NCBI GenBank assembly: GCA_020796225.1
Contig: CM036758.1
Coordinates: 61,343,274-61,407,273, forward strand
Length of the DNA stretch: 64,000 nt
Source: Arion vulgaris
Taxonomy: Eukaryota; Mollusca; Gastropoda; Stylommatophora; Arionidae
Direction: 5' to 3'
Shown here one piece after another: positions 10,436 to 21,094 of the stretch. The notes beneath the pieces were generated by a model. It saw only the letters and a list, made by a program, of their open reading frames with translations. It ran no database searches and was not told the DNA's origin. Made by a program: the position numbers and the translations under genes. Position 1 is the first letter of the stretch; the number at the start of each line of letters is the position of its first letter.

Positions 10436-10829
10436 CAAGTCTTCGTGTGATTTCTTGAGTAGTTAATATCAACAGCTATCACAAACAAACGATATGATGA
10501 CTGCACAGTCAGTTTTATATGAAGAAAGATAACTACAAGTTTACTCAATGCTAGCAAGTCATTGTTCATCTACAACATCACTTTCGAACGCGGCGCCTAG
10601 GGCACCATAACGCTCGCATGATACATCCCTGACACCATATTTTATTCCTCTTGCATTAACGATAATCATAATTTCAAGAAAGAATGTGTTTCAGAAAATT
10701 ATTATGATTCAGTTGTTTTTTTTGCCAACTCAATATTTAAAACTTGTAGTAAGGATTACGTTTTTATCGGTTATTATTTCTCTTAGTTTAGTTTAACCGT
10801 CAGATCATCATCACTACACGTCGAACCAA

Positions 10830-11440
10830 TTAGTCTATACGTGCTCCAATCTCCTCCTCAGTATGTCTCTCAGCGTGTGGAGACTAATAACACCGGTTCT
10901 TTGTTGGTTTACTATTCTTCTTTGGCTAACAGTATAGTTTTCGTGTCTAGCTACACCACATTTGACTTGAAATTCTTGCAGTCTGGTTAGTGTTGTAGAT
11001 TCACCGCTGTTACTTGAATTATGTACTAGTCCCCTCTACCTTAAGGAATTTGTAATATCAGTCTGGTTCATTACTCGCCAGATTGTTACAGCAGTCATAT
11101 CTGCAAACATATCGGCGCGTTCATTTCCCCCTTACACCTGCATCCCCTGGCACAAAAATAAAACTGATTTTCGTCAGCTTAGACTCCATCCAATGTCTCC
11201 TAGTCCATCCTGTTTCAATCTTTTTAAGAATACACATTCGGTCACTGAGGAAACACGCATGAATAAAAGTCTGTGATTCCAGCCAGACCATCGCTTTAAT
11301 TACAGCCATAATTTCCTTAATGCAACTGCTCGTTGTCACGGCAAAACCACCACTGTATTGCTTTGCAACAACCCCTCTGACTTGCTCATTGAAAGCCAAT
11401 GAGCTCACAGCACATGTTGAATCACTGAACCATTTCTATA
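10830..11440 (-). mobile_element. LINE with RNase H domain, C-terminal part, family L12
   Basis: The minus strand reads SSCIKEIMAVIKAMVWLESQ, then ACFLSDRMCILKKIETGW, then FIFVPGDAGVRGK. The conserved Glu and Asp and the VPG(H)AG block identify an RNase HI domain as found after the RT in I/R1/jockey-type LINEs; the usual His is Asp here. After a frameshift it continues NERADMFADMTAVT, then HNSSNSGESTTLTRLQEFQV and a tail ending SLHTLRDILRRRLEHV. Nonfunctional. Part of its tail recurs at 53210-53480. Confidence 0.75.
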
Positions 11441-11613
11441 CATGATTACATCATACTCAGATGATTTCTCAGAAATTAACGCCCATTTTACTATTAATAT
11501 TACTTTACTATTATTGGTACTATTATTGCAATTGCAACATGGCAATCACAGCCCCACAGTGCTAGTCAGATGCGCCCAAATATATAACAACGCTGGATAG
11601 CAACGATCTACAT

Positions 11614-11705
11614 CATAGATTCCCAAACTTTTTCGGCCCACCGCCCACTTTGCAAACATAAACTTAGTAACGCCCCCCTCAACATTATAAGAGTTTGCCA
11701 ACGCC

Positions 11706-11770
<65 letters not shown>

Positions 11771-12111
11771 ATGCTCTAGTTTTCGTTTACATAGAAAATT
11801 GATATATATTTCTGTAATACATGTTAAATTTTCAAATATTATATGCTGAAATGAAATTGATGAAAAAATAGATCTCGTAAGATGGGCATAAGATGAATTT
11901 AAATGGAGAATTCAAATTTTAAATGATTATTCAATCGCAAAATCACGTAAATAATTTATTAAAAAATATTTATTATTGATTCCTTCTTTAAGGAGCCACC
12001 GACCCCTAATCACCTGAACACCCACCAAATTCTTCTGACCCCTATCGCCCCTATCCCCCAAGAACCACTTAGCGCCCATGGGAGCGGTAGCGCCCACTTT
12101 GGGAACCCATA
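11614..12111. mobile_element. hAT non-autonomous element with (TA)n core
   Basis: A 498-bp element flanked by perfect 8-bp duplications ATCTACAT (11606-11613, 12112-12119). Ends CATAGATTCCCAAA and, in reverse complement, TATGGGTTCCCAAA. A diverged relative lies inverted at 27142-27557. The (TA)30 tract at about 11708-11767 lies inside; other short frames are not coding. Confidence 0.88.
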
Positions 12112-12244
12112 ATCTACATTAATGTTGCTATCTTAGACCTCTCAGAGTTTCCCAGTAACAATTATGTAGAGCGTGATGTTAATGTTAGTAATGGCGCTGT
12201 TCAGTTTGATAAAAAAATGTTTTTTCTTTCACGTAAATATCAAT

Positions 12245-12500
12245 GATTATCTTCTTCCTTCTTCCTCAAACGTTCGATATCAGCAACTTGTTAATCACTC
12301 TTTTTTTAATTTGTATGCGATCTGAGTCCTAAGGCGAGTGTACGTTGTACCAGCTATGCGCCTACAATAGGGGCCAGCCCATCCGATTACTGCGAAGCTT
12401 TTTATTTAATAGGGTAGCTTCCCTAGAGCCCTACTTCAGTCGTCTCCCACGACATGCCTTGAAGGTCGCAGTGGTACTATTCTTTGCTCCCTTCAGAGTC
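12245..12500 (-). repeat. Dispersed repeat family B
   Basis: Reverse-complement copy beginning with a (TTC)n-like tail at 12250 and containing AGCTATGCGCCTACAA and AGGTCGCAGTGGTACTATTC. Confidence 0.78.
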
Positions 12501-12841
12501 CGTCAACACACATGCGATATTAATGATTATGAATTGCTTGTTTAGAAGAGTAGTAATATATTTGATTGATTTTCCTGAACGTTTTCAAACAAATTGAATA
12601 GAAAATATCAGTTCACTACAGTCAAGGCTCTACTGACCCGATTATTATAATGTGGTGTTCTTGAATCAGATGTACTGTCCACATATAATATATAATTACG
12701 TGACCGTGTAGCTTTGAAGTATCCATTCAAGTGTGTAATTGCATTAACATTTCTAGCATGTACGTCTTTACAGAAGATTATATGCGCTGATGTGTAAATA
12801 ATAATACATATAGCAATACGGACAAAAAGCTTCTTATTCTG
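12501..12841. other. No feature recognised (AT-rich)
   Basis: No repeat relation or frame that I can support. Confidence 0.4.
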
Positions 12842-12849
12842 TTTACAAG

Positions 12850-13146
12850 CAGGGCCGTATCATGCTATGATACAAAGAGGTGGCTGCATCAGGCGGTACC
12901 GTAAACGGGCGGCATACGCAGGGAAATCAAAATACAATTTGAACCATTCAATAATTAAAAATCTTTACGCAACGCTTTTCTATATTGGTCTATGTTATTC
13001 CGATATTGATGTATACGATTTAATATTCGTACATTTTGTGCAGTTTAAAAAAAAGCACTATTGAAGGTTATTTTAAAGATAAAACATTTAAAGGACGGCA
13101 TTTCGAAGACTTGCATCATACTGAGAAAATATACCGCTCGGTCCTG
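12850..13146. mobile_element. hAT-type non-autonomous element
   Basis: A 297-bp element starting CAGGGCCG and ending CGGTCCTG (7 of 8 inverted match), with perfect 8-bp duplications TTTACAAG at 12842-12849 and 13147-13154. The internal 65-codon frame has no domain. Confidence 0.82.
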
Positions 13147-13289
13147 TTTACAAGCCATGAATTTTGCTTCTAATTCTGGTGATAGTCTAGTCTCTGCACT
13201 GAGTGACTATTGCGTATTCTATGAACATTGCAGAACCTAGTGAAATGAAGTCTCGTAATTTCCAAATATTATAAGGAAACGAAGGTGGA

Positions 13290-13775
13290 AATATTGAGGT
13301 CATGTTCTTAGATCAGACGAAAAGAGACTGAATCGACAAGTCCTTATGTGGTCACCAGTTGGGAAAATAAAACGGGGAAGACCAAAGACCACTCTTCGAA
13401 GAACCATCCAACAAGTAAGTAAACTATTGGGATGTAAAACCATACAAGCCCGTCTGCCCAGCGTGTTCGTAGCGCGTTGGACTACGGGTGACTATCCCTC
13501 TGCGTGTGCGGGTTCAATTCCGCGGGATGGCAGAAAAAGCAACAGATTCCCCAGATTTACGGTGTTCGTGGCACCGAACCGAAGGGTTACGATGTCCATG
13601 GCACTGACCCGAAGAGCTGAAAAGCTCAAGTGCTTCTGGATCGGAAAAAAAAAAAAAAAAAAATAAAATCTCCAACTGCTAGCAAAACACCGCATCACAT
13701 GGAGATCTAAAACCTCTGACCTATGTGCCGCCTTTGGCACGAATGGAACAAACTAACTAACTAAATAGTAGGAGA
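13290..13775 (+). mobile_element. LINE C-terminal fragment, family L5, split by a SINE
   Basis: Reads SPVGKIKRGRPKTTLRRTI then QQVSKLLGC up to about 13440. After the SINE at 13450-13662 the tail continues (LLAKHRITWRSKTSDLCAAF-type reading) and ends in a short AACTAACTAACTAA run. The SINE therefore landed in an already resident LINE tail. Confidence 0.75.
13450..13662 (+). mobile_element. tRNA-derived SINE, family D, with poly(A)
   Basis: The head contains an A-box-like TCGTAGCGCGTTGG and a B-box GGTTCAATTCCGC. The body has GTGTTCGTGGCACCGA and TGTCCATGGCACTGA, ending in A19. The two pol III boxes and poly(A) identify it as a SINE. The open frames here on both strands are incidental. Copies at 16505-16712 and 30484-30692. 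Confidence 0.88.
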
Positions 13776-13784
13776 CTCCATAGC

Positions 13785-13890
13785 ACTTAGTATAGCACTA
13801 AGTATAGCACTAAGTATAGCACTAAGTATATCACTAAGTATATCACTAAGTATAACACTAAGTATAGCACCAAGTATAACACTACACGCT
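13785..13890. repeat. 12-bp tandem repeat AGCACTAAGTAT
   Basis: About eight units of AGCACTAAGTAT with single-base variants (ATCACT, AACACT). Confidence 0.9.
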
Positions 13891-14139
13891 GAGTGTTGTT
13901 GGAGGTTTCTGGGAGGGTGAAAACTCATAATACCTGGGGGGTTCGAAGAAGAAGTACCGTATTAAGTTACAAGTAGTCCACATAAAGACTGGTAACCTGG
14001 GTAGATGAAACTCAACAACCCGGGAGGGTAGGTCATCTATGGGTTGCTACCCTATGAGAAAATAGCAGCCTGCTGCCTTGCAGGTCAGCTGGGGACAGTC
14101 ATAGGCTAACAGTGAGCGAACCCAATAAATGCTGGTTCT

Positions 14140-14400
14140 TCTTCTTTGCGTTCGTTCTTTACGACCAATTTTAATCACTCTTTGTGATATGTTTCATCTT
14201 TGCCAAGAACATTATACGTTGCACATTGGTTTGGTAGGCCCCTAAACGCATAGACTTCTACACGTTTAGGACATGTGCATCCGATTTCAACCTCCTTAGT
14301 CGCCTCTTACGACATGCGTGGCAGTAACAGTGGTTCTATTCTTTACACCCCAAATTTGGGCCCCGGTAACCACTCGGGCGAACTGCTGGTTGAAATCGGA
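14140..14400 (-). repeat. Dispersed repeat family C
   Basis: Starts with the complement of the (GAA)n tail (TTCTTCTTTGCG) and shares TTGGTAGGCCCCTAAACGCA with the copy at 10275-10435. The distal part, GACATGCGTGGCAGTAACAG, recurs at 49650-49790. Confidence 0.75.
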
Positions 14401-14470
14401 CAAGTCGCTGAAAGACAAGCACCTGAGCTCCAAATGGTACTGAACGTTGTGACGTCAAACAAACGTTCTT

Positions 14471-15044
14471 CGTAGTTGAAAAATCTGGCCAGCAATGGCG
14501 GAATGCGGGAGGGTCATTCAGAGTCAGATCTGTTTGATTCTGAACACGGCTTTGCTAGCGCATTTCCGCCATGTTTGGTCGGGTATTTTCCGGTTTCGTG
14601 TGCTGAGCTACTGAGTTAGTGCTTGAGCAACGCTGTGAGCTATGAATGTTACATGGAATGCTTTTTTCTGTGTCAACCGTGCGTTTGTTGTGTGTATTCA
14701 GAAAATGGCGGACAGCGGTTATGACGAACAAGCTCAATCTGCCGTATGCAGTTATATTGCGAGTGCAGAAAGCTGGATTTTGTCATGATTGATGTTCCCC
14801 TTCGACAAGAATTGTAATTCAAGTGATGAACAGTTTGGTGTTGCTACATTAGTGACGGCCATATGCATTTTATGCGGCGCTTGTTTCTTTTTGTGGCGTT
14901 ACGCGGCTGTTTCATTCTGGAATTAGTTCACACAGGAAACGTTTCACAGTTGTTAGCATTTCGTGTGATATTCATTGGCACAGGAACGGAGCAATTATGG
15001 GATGACCCGTTGCAGTGAAGTTGGAACCGTACTTATGAACTATG
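14471..15044. other. 574-bp segment between 13-bp direct repeats, ATGGCGG-rich
   Basis: AACAAACGTTCTT occurs exactly at 14458-14470 and 15045-15057, like a target duplication around an insertion. The inside is less AT-rich than its surroundings and resembles no other repeat in the window. It contains three ATGGCGG-type boxes (about 14494, complement at 14566, 14705), the YY1-like motif common at animal promoters. An ATG at 14705 opens only 27 codons (MADSGYDEQAQSA...). No poly(A) is seen. It could be a retroposed 5' gene end or an unknown element. Confidence 0.4.
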
Positions 15045-15247
15045 AACAAACGTTCTTGGCAAGGCTGTTTAAATATCATAATAAAAATGATCAAAATGGC
15101 CGAAAAAGAACGATCGAAAAGAGAAGAGAGAGAGAGAGAGAAGTATCAGATTAAAGAGCGAATATTCACGTGTTCACCACCATCTTGAAATATGCAGAAT
15201 ATGCAAATAGGATGCTAGCTTACGTATGCATGCTAGTAGAACTAGTG

Positions 15248-15757
15248 TAGTGGTTCTCAATCTTCCTAATGTCGCGACCCTTTAATACAGTTCCTCGTCT
15301 GGTGGTGACCCCCAATCATAAAATTATTTTTGTTGCTACTTCATAACTGCAATTTTGCTACTGTTATTAATCGTAATGTATGAAGAAGGGTATTAAAGCC
15401 GAAGGACTGACTTCATTGCACCGGGTTTTACCCCATATGGCTCGGTCCCTCCGCGGAAATAGCACGACACCTGCCTGTAGTATTGCGCAAAGCACGAACT
15501 CCGTAGTTCCAGCAGCAATCCTAGTGGTCTCTGGAAAAAATGCACTTGTGAACAGAACGGCGCGGTCCGATTCGAACCCACGACCTTCGACTCACAAGGC
15601 AAAGGGCTTAACCACTTAGCCACAGATACCCCCAAATCGTAATGTAAATATTTGATATGCAGGATGTATTTTCATTGTTACAAATTGAACATAATTAAAG
15701 CATAGTGATTAATCACAAACGCCCATGGGGTTGTGACCCAAAGGTTGAGAACAATTG
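15248..15757. mobile_element. SPIN-type hAT MITE, interrupted by a SINE
   Basis: Perfect 8-bp duplications AACTAGTG flank it (15240-15247, 15758-15765). Ends are TAGTGGTTCTCAA and TTGAGAACAATTG. Internal blocks GCGACCCTTTAATACAGTTC, TGGTGACCCCCAATCATAAA and GATATGCAGGATGTATTTTC match what I remember of the SPIN (Space Invaders) hAT family. Without the SINE and its duplication it is about 244 bp and lacks much of one end compared with longer SPIN MITEs. No transposase here. Confidence 0.88.
15381..15634 (-). mobile_element. tRNA-derived SINE, family E, nested in SPIN
   Basis: The minus strand begins with an A-box-like TGGCTAAGTGGTTAAG and a B-box GGTTCGAATC and runs to CTTTAATACCCTTCTTCA. Flanked by a perfect 12-bp duplication AATCGTAATGTA (15369-15380, 15635-15646). 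The best-bordered copy of this family; others at 8548, 22525 and 46935. Confidence 0.92.
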
Positions 15758-15797
15758 AACTAGTGTCTTTGATTAGGATGTAGAAATTTAATAGCAC

Positions 15798-16280
15798 CTT
15801 CAAGACATGGCAGATACGTATCAAATGGCACTAACAAGAGAGTTTGGTACCATATACTTCAAGACATGACAGATACGTATCAAATGGCACTAACAAGAGA
15901 GTTTGGTACCATATACTTCAAGACATGACAGATACGTATCAAATGGCACTAACAAGAGAGTGTGGTACCATATACTTCAAGACATGACAGATACGTATCA
16001 AATGGCACTAACAAGAGAGTTTGGTACCATATACTTCAAGACATGACAGATACGTATCAAATGGCACTAACAAGAGAGTTTGGTACCATATACTTCAAGA
16101 CATGACAGATACGTATCAAATGGCACTAACAAGAGAGTTTGGTACCATATACTTCAAGACATGACAGATACGTATCAAATGGCACTAACAAGAGAGTGTG
16201 GTACCATATACTTCAAGACATGACAGATACGTATCAAATGGCACTAACAAGAGAGTTTGGTACCATATACTTCAAGACAA
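15798..16280. repeat. 59-bp tandem array A9
   Basis: About eight units of 59 bp (ACTTCAAGACATGACAGATA at 15857, 15916, 15975, and so on) that are nearly identical; some units have GAGTGTGG instead of GAGTTTGG. The array starts shortly after the SPIN element. Confidence 0.92.
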
Positions 16281-16311
16281 GCTCTAGAGATGTAACATAC
16301 ACATAATTAAA

Positions 16312-16492
16312 ACAAATTGATTGATTGATTGATTGATTTGATAGGACAATCCTCATTGCACTTCAGTGAGTAACCATGTGTGTTTCAATATCTTTCTTAC
16401 ACAGGAAGATCTCAATTGCAGTGCACGAACTTCACAGAACCGGCGACGGTCCCCGATGCAAATTTGAAGAGATGCTAAAGATGAAGAGTATG
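16312..16492 (-). mobile_element. SINE family I with (AATC)n tail
   Basis: The complement of the (AATC)n tail, TTGATTGATTGATTGATT, is at 16318-16336, followed by GCACTTCAGTGAGTAACCATG and GTGCACGAACTTCACAGAAC. Same unit at 28578, 36383, 37785, 45325, 49870. The RNA origin of its head is unclear. Confidence 0.75.
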
Positions 16493-16504
16493 AAGCCGCA
16501 TATG

Positions 16505-16712
16505 TGCCCGCGTGCCCAGCGTGTTCGTAGCACGTTGGACTACGGTGACTAGTCCTCTGTAAGTGCGGGTTCAACTCCGCGGACTGGCAGAAAAGCTACA
16601 GGTTACCCAGATTTGCGGTGTTCGTGGCACCGAGCCGAAGGTTACGATGTCCATGACACCGAGCCGAAGAGCTTTCAGCTCAAGTGCTTCGGGATCGGAA
16701 AAAAAAAAAAAA
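16505..16712 (+). mobile_element. tRNA-derived SINE, family D
   Basis: Same head and body as 13450-13662, with A14 at its end. Flanks AGCCGCATATG and AGCCGTATAAG match at 9 of 11, a plausible target duplication. It sits directly between SINE I and the 36-bp array. Confidence 0.85.
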
Positions 16713-16717
16713 AGCCG

Positions 16718-18175
16718 TATAAGTAAGAACACGTTCTAGAGTTATAACGTCATCATAGGTAAGAACACGTTCTGGAGTTATTATGTCATCATAAGTAAGA
16801 ATACGTTCAAGAGTTATAACGTCATCATAAGTAAGGACACGTTCTAGAGTTATAACGTCATCATAAGTAAGAACACGATCTAGAGTTATAACGTCATCAT
16901 AAGTAAGAACACGTTCTAAAGTTATAACATCATCATAAGTAAGAACACGTTCTAGAGCTGTATCGTCATCATAAATAAGAACACGTTCTAGAGTTATAAC
17001 GTCATCATAAGTAAGAACACGATCTAGAGTTATAACGTCATCATAAGTAAGGACACGTTCTAGTGTTATAACGTCATCATAAGTAAGAACACGTTCTAGA
17101 GTTATAGCGTCATCATAAGTAAGAACAGGTTCTAGAGTTATAACGTCATCATAAGTAAGAACACGTTCTAAAGTTATAACATCATCATAAGTAAGAACAC
17201 GTTCTAGAGTTATAACGTCATCATAAGTAAGAACACGTTCTAGAGTTATAACGTCATCATAAGTAAGAACACGTTCTAGAGTTATAACGTCATCATAAGT
17301 AAGAACACGTTCTAGAGTTATAACGTCATCATAAGTAAGAACACGTTCTAGAGTTATAACGTCATCATAAGTAAGAACACGTTCTAGAGTTATAACGTCA
17401 TCATAAGTATGAACACGTTCTAGAGTTATAACGTCATCATAAGTAAGGACACGTTCTAGAGTTATAACGTCATCATAAGTAAAGACACGTTCTAGAGTTA
17501 TAACGTCATCATAAGTAAGAATACGTTCTAGAGTTATATCGTCATCATAAGTAAGAACACGTTCTAGAGTTATAACGTCATCATAAGTAAGAACACGATC
17601 TAGAGTTATAACGTCATCATAAGTAAAGACACGTTCTAGAGTTATAACGTCATCATAAGTAAGAACACGTTCTAGAGTTATAACGTCATCATAAGTAAGA
17701 ACACGTTCTAGAGTTATAACGTCATCATAAGTAAGAACACGTTCTAGAGTTATAGCGTCATCATAAGTAAAGACACGTTCTAGAGTTATAACGTCATCAT
17801 AAGTAAGAACACGTTCTAGAGTTATAACGTCATCATAAGTAAGAACACGTTCTAGAGTTATAACGTCATCATAAGTAAGAACACGTTCTAGAGTTATAAC
17901 GTCATCATAAGTAAGGACACGTTCTAGAGTTATAACGTCATCATAAGTAAGAACACGTTCTAGAGTTATAACGTCATCATAAGTAAGAATACGTTCTAGA
18001 GTTATAACGTCATCATAAGTAAGAATACGTTCTAGAGTTATAACGTCATCATAAGTAAGAACACGTTCTAGAGTTATAACGTCATCATAAGTAAGAACAC
18101 GTTCTAGAGTTATAACGTCATCATAAGTAAGGACACGTTCTAGAGTTATAACGTCATCATAAGTAAGAACACGTA
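16718..18175 (-). repeat. 36-bp tandem array A8 (about 40 units)
   Basis: A 36-bp unit containing GTTATAACGTCATCATAAGT and AAGAACACGTTCTAGA repeats about 40 times with few changes. Since 36 is 12 codons, a minus-strand frame of 516 codons (LTYDDVITLERV repeated) stays open, but other units differ by conservative and stop-avoiding chance only; I see no signal peptide or non-repeat domain. Each unit holds a CGTCA cAMP-response half-site. Satellite rather than gene is the safer reading. Confidence 0.9.
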
Positions 18176-18510
18176 CAAGAGAAGGTCGCCAGCAAATGTA
18201 AAGGAAAATATCAATAAAGAAGAAGTTCAAGAGTATGACGTCAGCAAACGACAGAACAAGTTTACGTTAGGGATGTGACGTTTTCCTAAGTAAGGACGTG
18301 TTCTAGAGTTATGACGTCATCGTAAGAACGAACACGTTCACGAGTTATGACGTCAGTAGACGTAAATGCAAGCTCATGAGTATGACGTAGCAAAGTTAAG
18401 GACAAGTTCAAGAGTATGGCGTCACCAAAAGTAAAGACAGGTTCCACAGTTATGACGTCATCTGACGTAAGGACAAGTTCAAGAGCTAGGACGTAAACAC
18501 TCATACGAAC
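18176..18510. repeat. Degenerate flank of the 36-bp array with TGACGTCA palindromes
   Basis: Spaced, diverged relatives of the 36-bp unit. Four full TGACGTCA palindromes occur (about 18236, 18312, 18343, 18454), where the main array has TAACGTCA. Confidence 0.7.
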
Positions 18511-18717
18511 GAGTTCAAGAATAGGGAGATACGAACAAGGTAAAGCAGTTTATAAAATGATCATGCACATGCAAAAACACGTCCAAGAAATAACACATGT
18601 ACTCATGAGGATATTTCTATTAGTTATTAAAAGTACTCATTAGGGACACTGTCAAATAATAAGACTTACACACGTCAAGAGTTCGAACATGGGCACGTAT
18701 GGACAATTTCAAGATGT

Positions 18718-18965
18718 AGGCGTCTCTGTGGCGTAGAGAATAGGTGTTCGTCTATCGTGTTAAAGGTGCCAGGTTCTCTCCCTCGTGGAACTATCTGGAT
18801 ATTTTTCCAGAGGTTCCTGATTGCAGTGTAGGTGAGATTGAGTTCCTAGTCCTATCTATCGGAGACTGACGATAAAACGTAGGTTAAGTGTTCAATTTTA
18901 GTACGTAAAAGAACCCTTGGCAGTTGAAAATAGAGAAGAGTAGGCTGGAAAACCACTACAAAAAA
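18718..18965 (+). mobile_element. tRNA-derived SINE, family J
   Basis: Head GTCTCTGTGGCGTAGAGAAT with a B-box-like AGGTTCTCTCC, body with GTGAGATTGAGTTCCTAGTC and GTACGTAAAAGAACCCTTGG. Copies at 49090-49300 and, without a clear head, 37505-37720. Confidence 0.78.
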
Positions 18966-18969
18966 AGTG

Positions 18970-19205
18970 AATTGCATATTCGTTACAGGACTTTGCGAAT
19001 CAACCCCAGCTTTTAAACGCTTTTGTGATTTTTCTAGTCATTATTACGTTATTATGCCATTGTTTTCTGAATGGGTGGTGTCATCGTCCTTTTGTAAAAA
19101 TCCACAAGAAACAATTTGCAATCAAGCTGTCCGCGGCGTGATTTGAACTCAGAATGTCGGAGTTAACAGACCGAGTCACCATCCTCTAAGCCACAGAAGC
19201 CACCA
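18970..19205 (-). mobile_element. tRNA-derived SINE, family G
   Basis: The reverse complement matches 41010-41260: TGGCTTAGAGGATGGTGACT (A-box region), then a TTCTGAGTTC B-box-like stretch, and GCGAATCAACCCCAGCTTT near the 3' end on the plus strand. Confidence 0.8.
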
Positions 19206-19229
19206 GGCCAGTTCATACACACAGGTAGG

Positions 19230-19457
19230 AAAACGCTAGCCTTTTAGCTACTACATACTTTCCGAAGGCTGAGCTAAAAATAGCTACCTTTTGTTTCTAG
19301 GTCACAAACGTGAATGTACGCCTATAGCAGTGACAGTAGCAATGTATAACGTGTTAACACGTCTTTAGCCCACAGAGGAGAGATAATAACAGTGTTAATG
19401 TGTCTTTAGAAGTGAATGGTGAAAACGTATATATACGCCCATAGCAGCGCTAAAGGG
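19230..19457. mobile_element. piggyBac-type MITE, diverged copy
   Basis: Inverted relative of 40183-40354, sharing AGCTAAAAATAGCTACC, GTCACAAACGTGAATGTACG and ATATATACGCCCATAGCAG. The right end reads AAAGGGTTAA with TTAA at 19458-19461; a left TTAA is not evident. An internal stretch appears duplicated. Confidence 0.65.
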
Positions 19458-19744
19458 TTAAACTTACTCATGTAAGGACACTTTGAATATCTGAGATGTT
19501 CATATTTAAGGAACTCTGAACAAGTTGAATATACGAAGAAACTGACACTTTACGACAAACAGAAGATCGCCTTGTGAAGTCACATTATAATTGACAAGAA
19601 ATATCAATTAATGAACTGTGTGGTGTCAATATTTCCTTATTAAACTCAAGACGTTGTTAATGGTTTTCAAGTCAGTTAGCGGAAATGTAAACATTTGTTT
19701 TGAAAGTTGTCTGAACTAAAGAGTTTCTTAAGTGTGTACCTAAT

Positions 19745-20395
19745 ATATGGATAAAATGAACATGACAAAAAATATTTTTATCAATGGAGAGAAAGTAGAA
19801 AATGTGAACAGTTTTGAATATCTTGGTTCACTGCTAACAACAAATGGAAATGGGGTGAAGGAAATTAAAAGAAAAGCAAACATTGCTTTACAAAACAATT
19901 GAACAACTATAAACAGTATTGAACGGAACTGATAAGAAAACAAAGATCAGAATACTAACAGCATGCATATTCCCAGTGGCAAAGTATGGGTGTGAAGCAT
20001 GGACATTTAATAAGGCAGTGGAAAAATATATATGTACTTTTGAATATAAGTGTTACAGAAGAGTCCTCCTCCGTATATCATGGATAGAGAAGAGAACAAA
20101 TAGATCTATCCAGAAAGAACTCAAAATCAAGAAAACTGACTGATGCTACAAATAAGAAAGAGAAAATTGAGGTATTTTGGATATATAAAAAGACACGAAA
20201 GGTTAGAGAAGGCCAAGATGGAAGAAGGCATACCGGCAACGAGAGGAAGACCACGGAGAAGATAGATTCTGGGTGTAACTAATTTGTTGAACATGACGGC
20301 TGCAGAAGTGGGACATCTGGCCTATCGGAGCGAGATATTCCGGAGGATTGTTGGGGTGGCAAAGTTCTGCTCAGGACAAGCTATTTGATGATGAT
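19745..20395 (+). mobile_element. LINE RT thumb and C-terminus, family L1
   Basis: In order: INGEKVENVNSFEYLGSLLT, then after a stop and shift KTKIRILTACIFPVAKYGC with EAWTFNKAVEKY, then RKRKLRYFGYIKRHERLEK, RGRPRRR, and NMTAAEVGHLAYRSEIFRR ending FCSGQAI and stop. This is the distal third of a non-LTR RT (FEYLG and YGCEAW are typical). The longest L1 copy here; several disruptions, no catalytic YADD part. Confidence 0.82.
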
Positions 20396-21094
20396 GGCTA
20401 ATATATGTTCCGATAACCTTGAAGAGTGATAAGCAGATTGGTTATTAGTTATTGATTACTAACCGTTTCTTGCAAGAATGTTTGGGATGAATATCGTCTT
20501 GTCCGCCACCTTGACTACACAGTTAATTTACGACTCAGAAAGTAGAGACACCTAGTACACAGCTAGTCCCTAGCAGGACACTGAATTCGTCAAAGGTCAC
20601 GAAACACTCATGTGTAGCTATGAAATGAACAAATCGTAGGTGTCCACTACAGTGGACACTAAGCGTGGGGACCAGGAACTGAAGTCACATCACTCCGTGC
20701 CTACATTATGTGCTCAGTCTTCCCAACATATAGCAAAGTGTACGCATAATGATGGTTCCCACTTCTCTCCTCTACCTCTACTGCTATATGCATATTTTCT
20801 TGCTTGATCTGCTTGATAACCAGACGACAGTGCACGAACGCCGTATCAGCTGTTAGAGCACATAAGAAATATATCAAATTAGACAATAATGAGCAGACTG
20901 ATGTTGAAGTAACCTCTTAACCTCTTAACCTTCTATGCTGCTAGGTTGTGGATCAACAAGCTTCAGGAAGAATGATTGGACAGGGTAGATCGGTTCAGCA
21001 CAAGGTTCCATTTCTTTTCGATAGACGTATGCAAGACATTAGCAGCTTGGTGAGCCGTAATTAGCATCTTGGTGGACGTTCGTGTGTATGTCGG
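20396..21094. other. No feature recognised
   Basis: A short inverted pair GTGTCCACTACAGTGGACAC at about 20641-20660 is the only structure noticed. Frames are short. Confidence 0.4.

Noticed and set aside
11708..11767. (TA)n tract as an independent feature of interest
   Set aside because: It lies inside a well-bordered hAT element and is ordinary microsatellite growth.
13455..13530. Functional tRNA gene
   Set aside because: A and B boxes are good, but the sequence continues into a SINE body and poly(A), occurs three times, and acceptor pairing is poor.
15798..16280. CRISPR-like array (regular 59-bp spacing)
   Set aside because: Whole units are repeated, with no unique spacers, and the genome is animal-like. 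The same reasoning applies to the other arrays.
16680..18230. 516-codon minus-strand protein of repeated LTYDDVITLERV
   Set aside because: The 36-bp period keeps any stop-free frame open, and the C-terminus runs into the complement of a SINE poly(A) (FFFFF). No sign of selection can be judged from one copy; treated as satellite.
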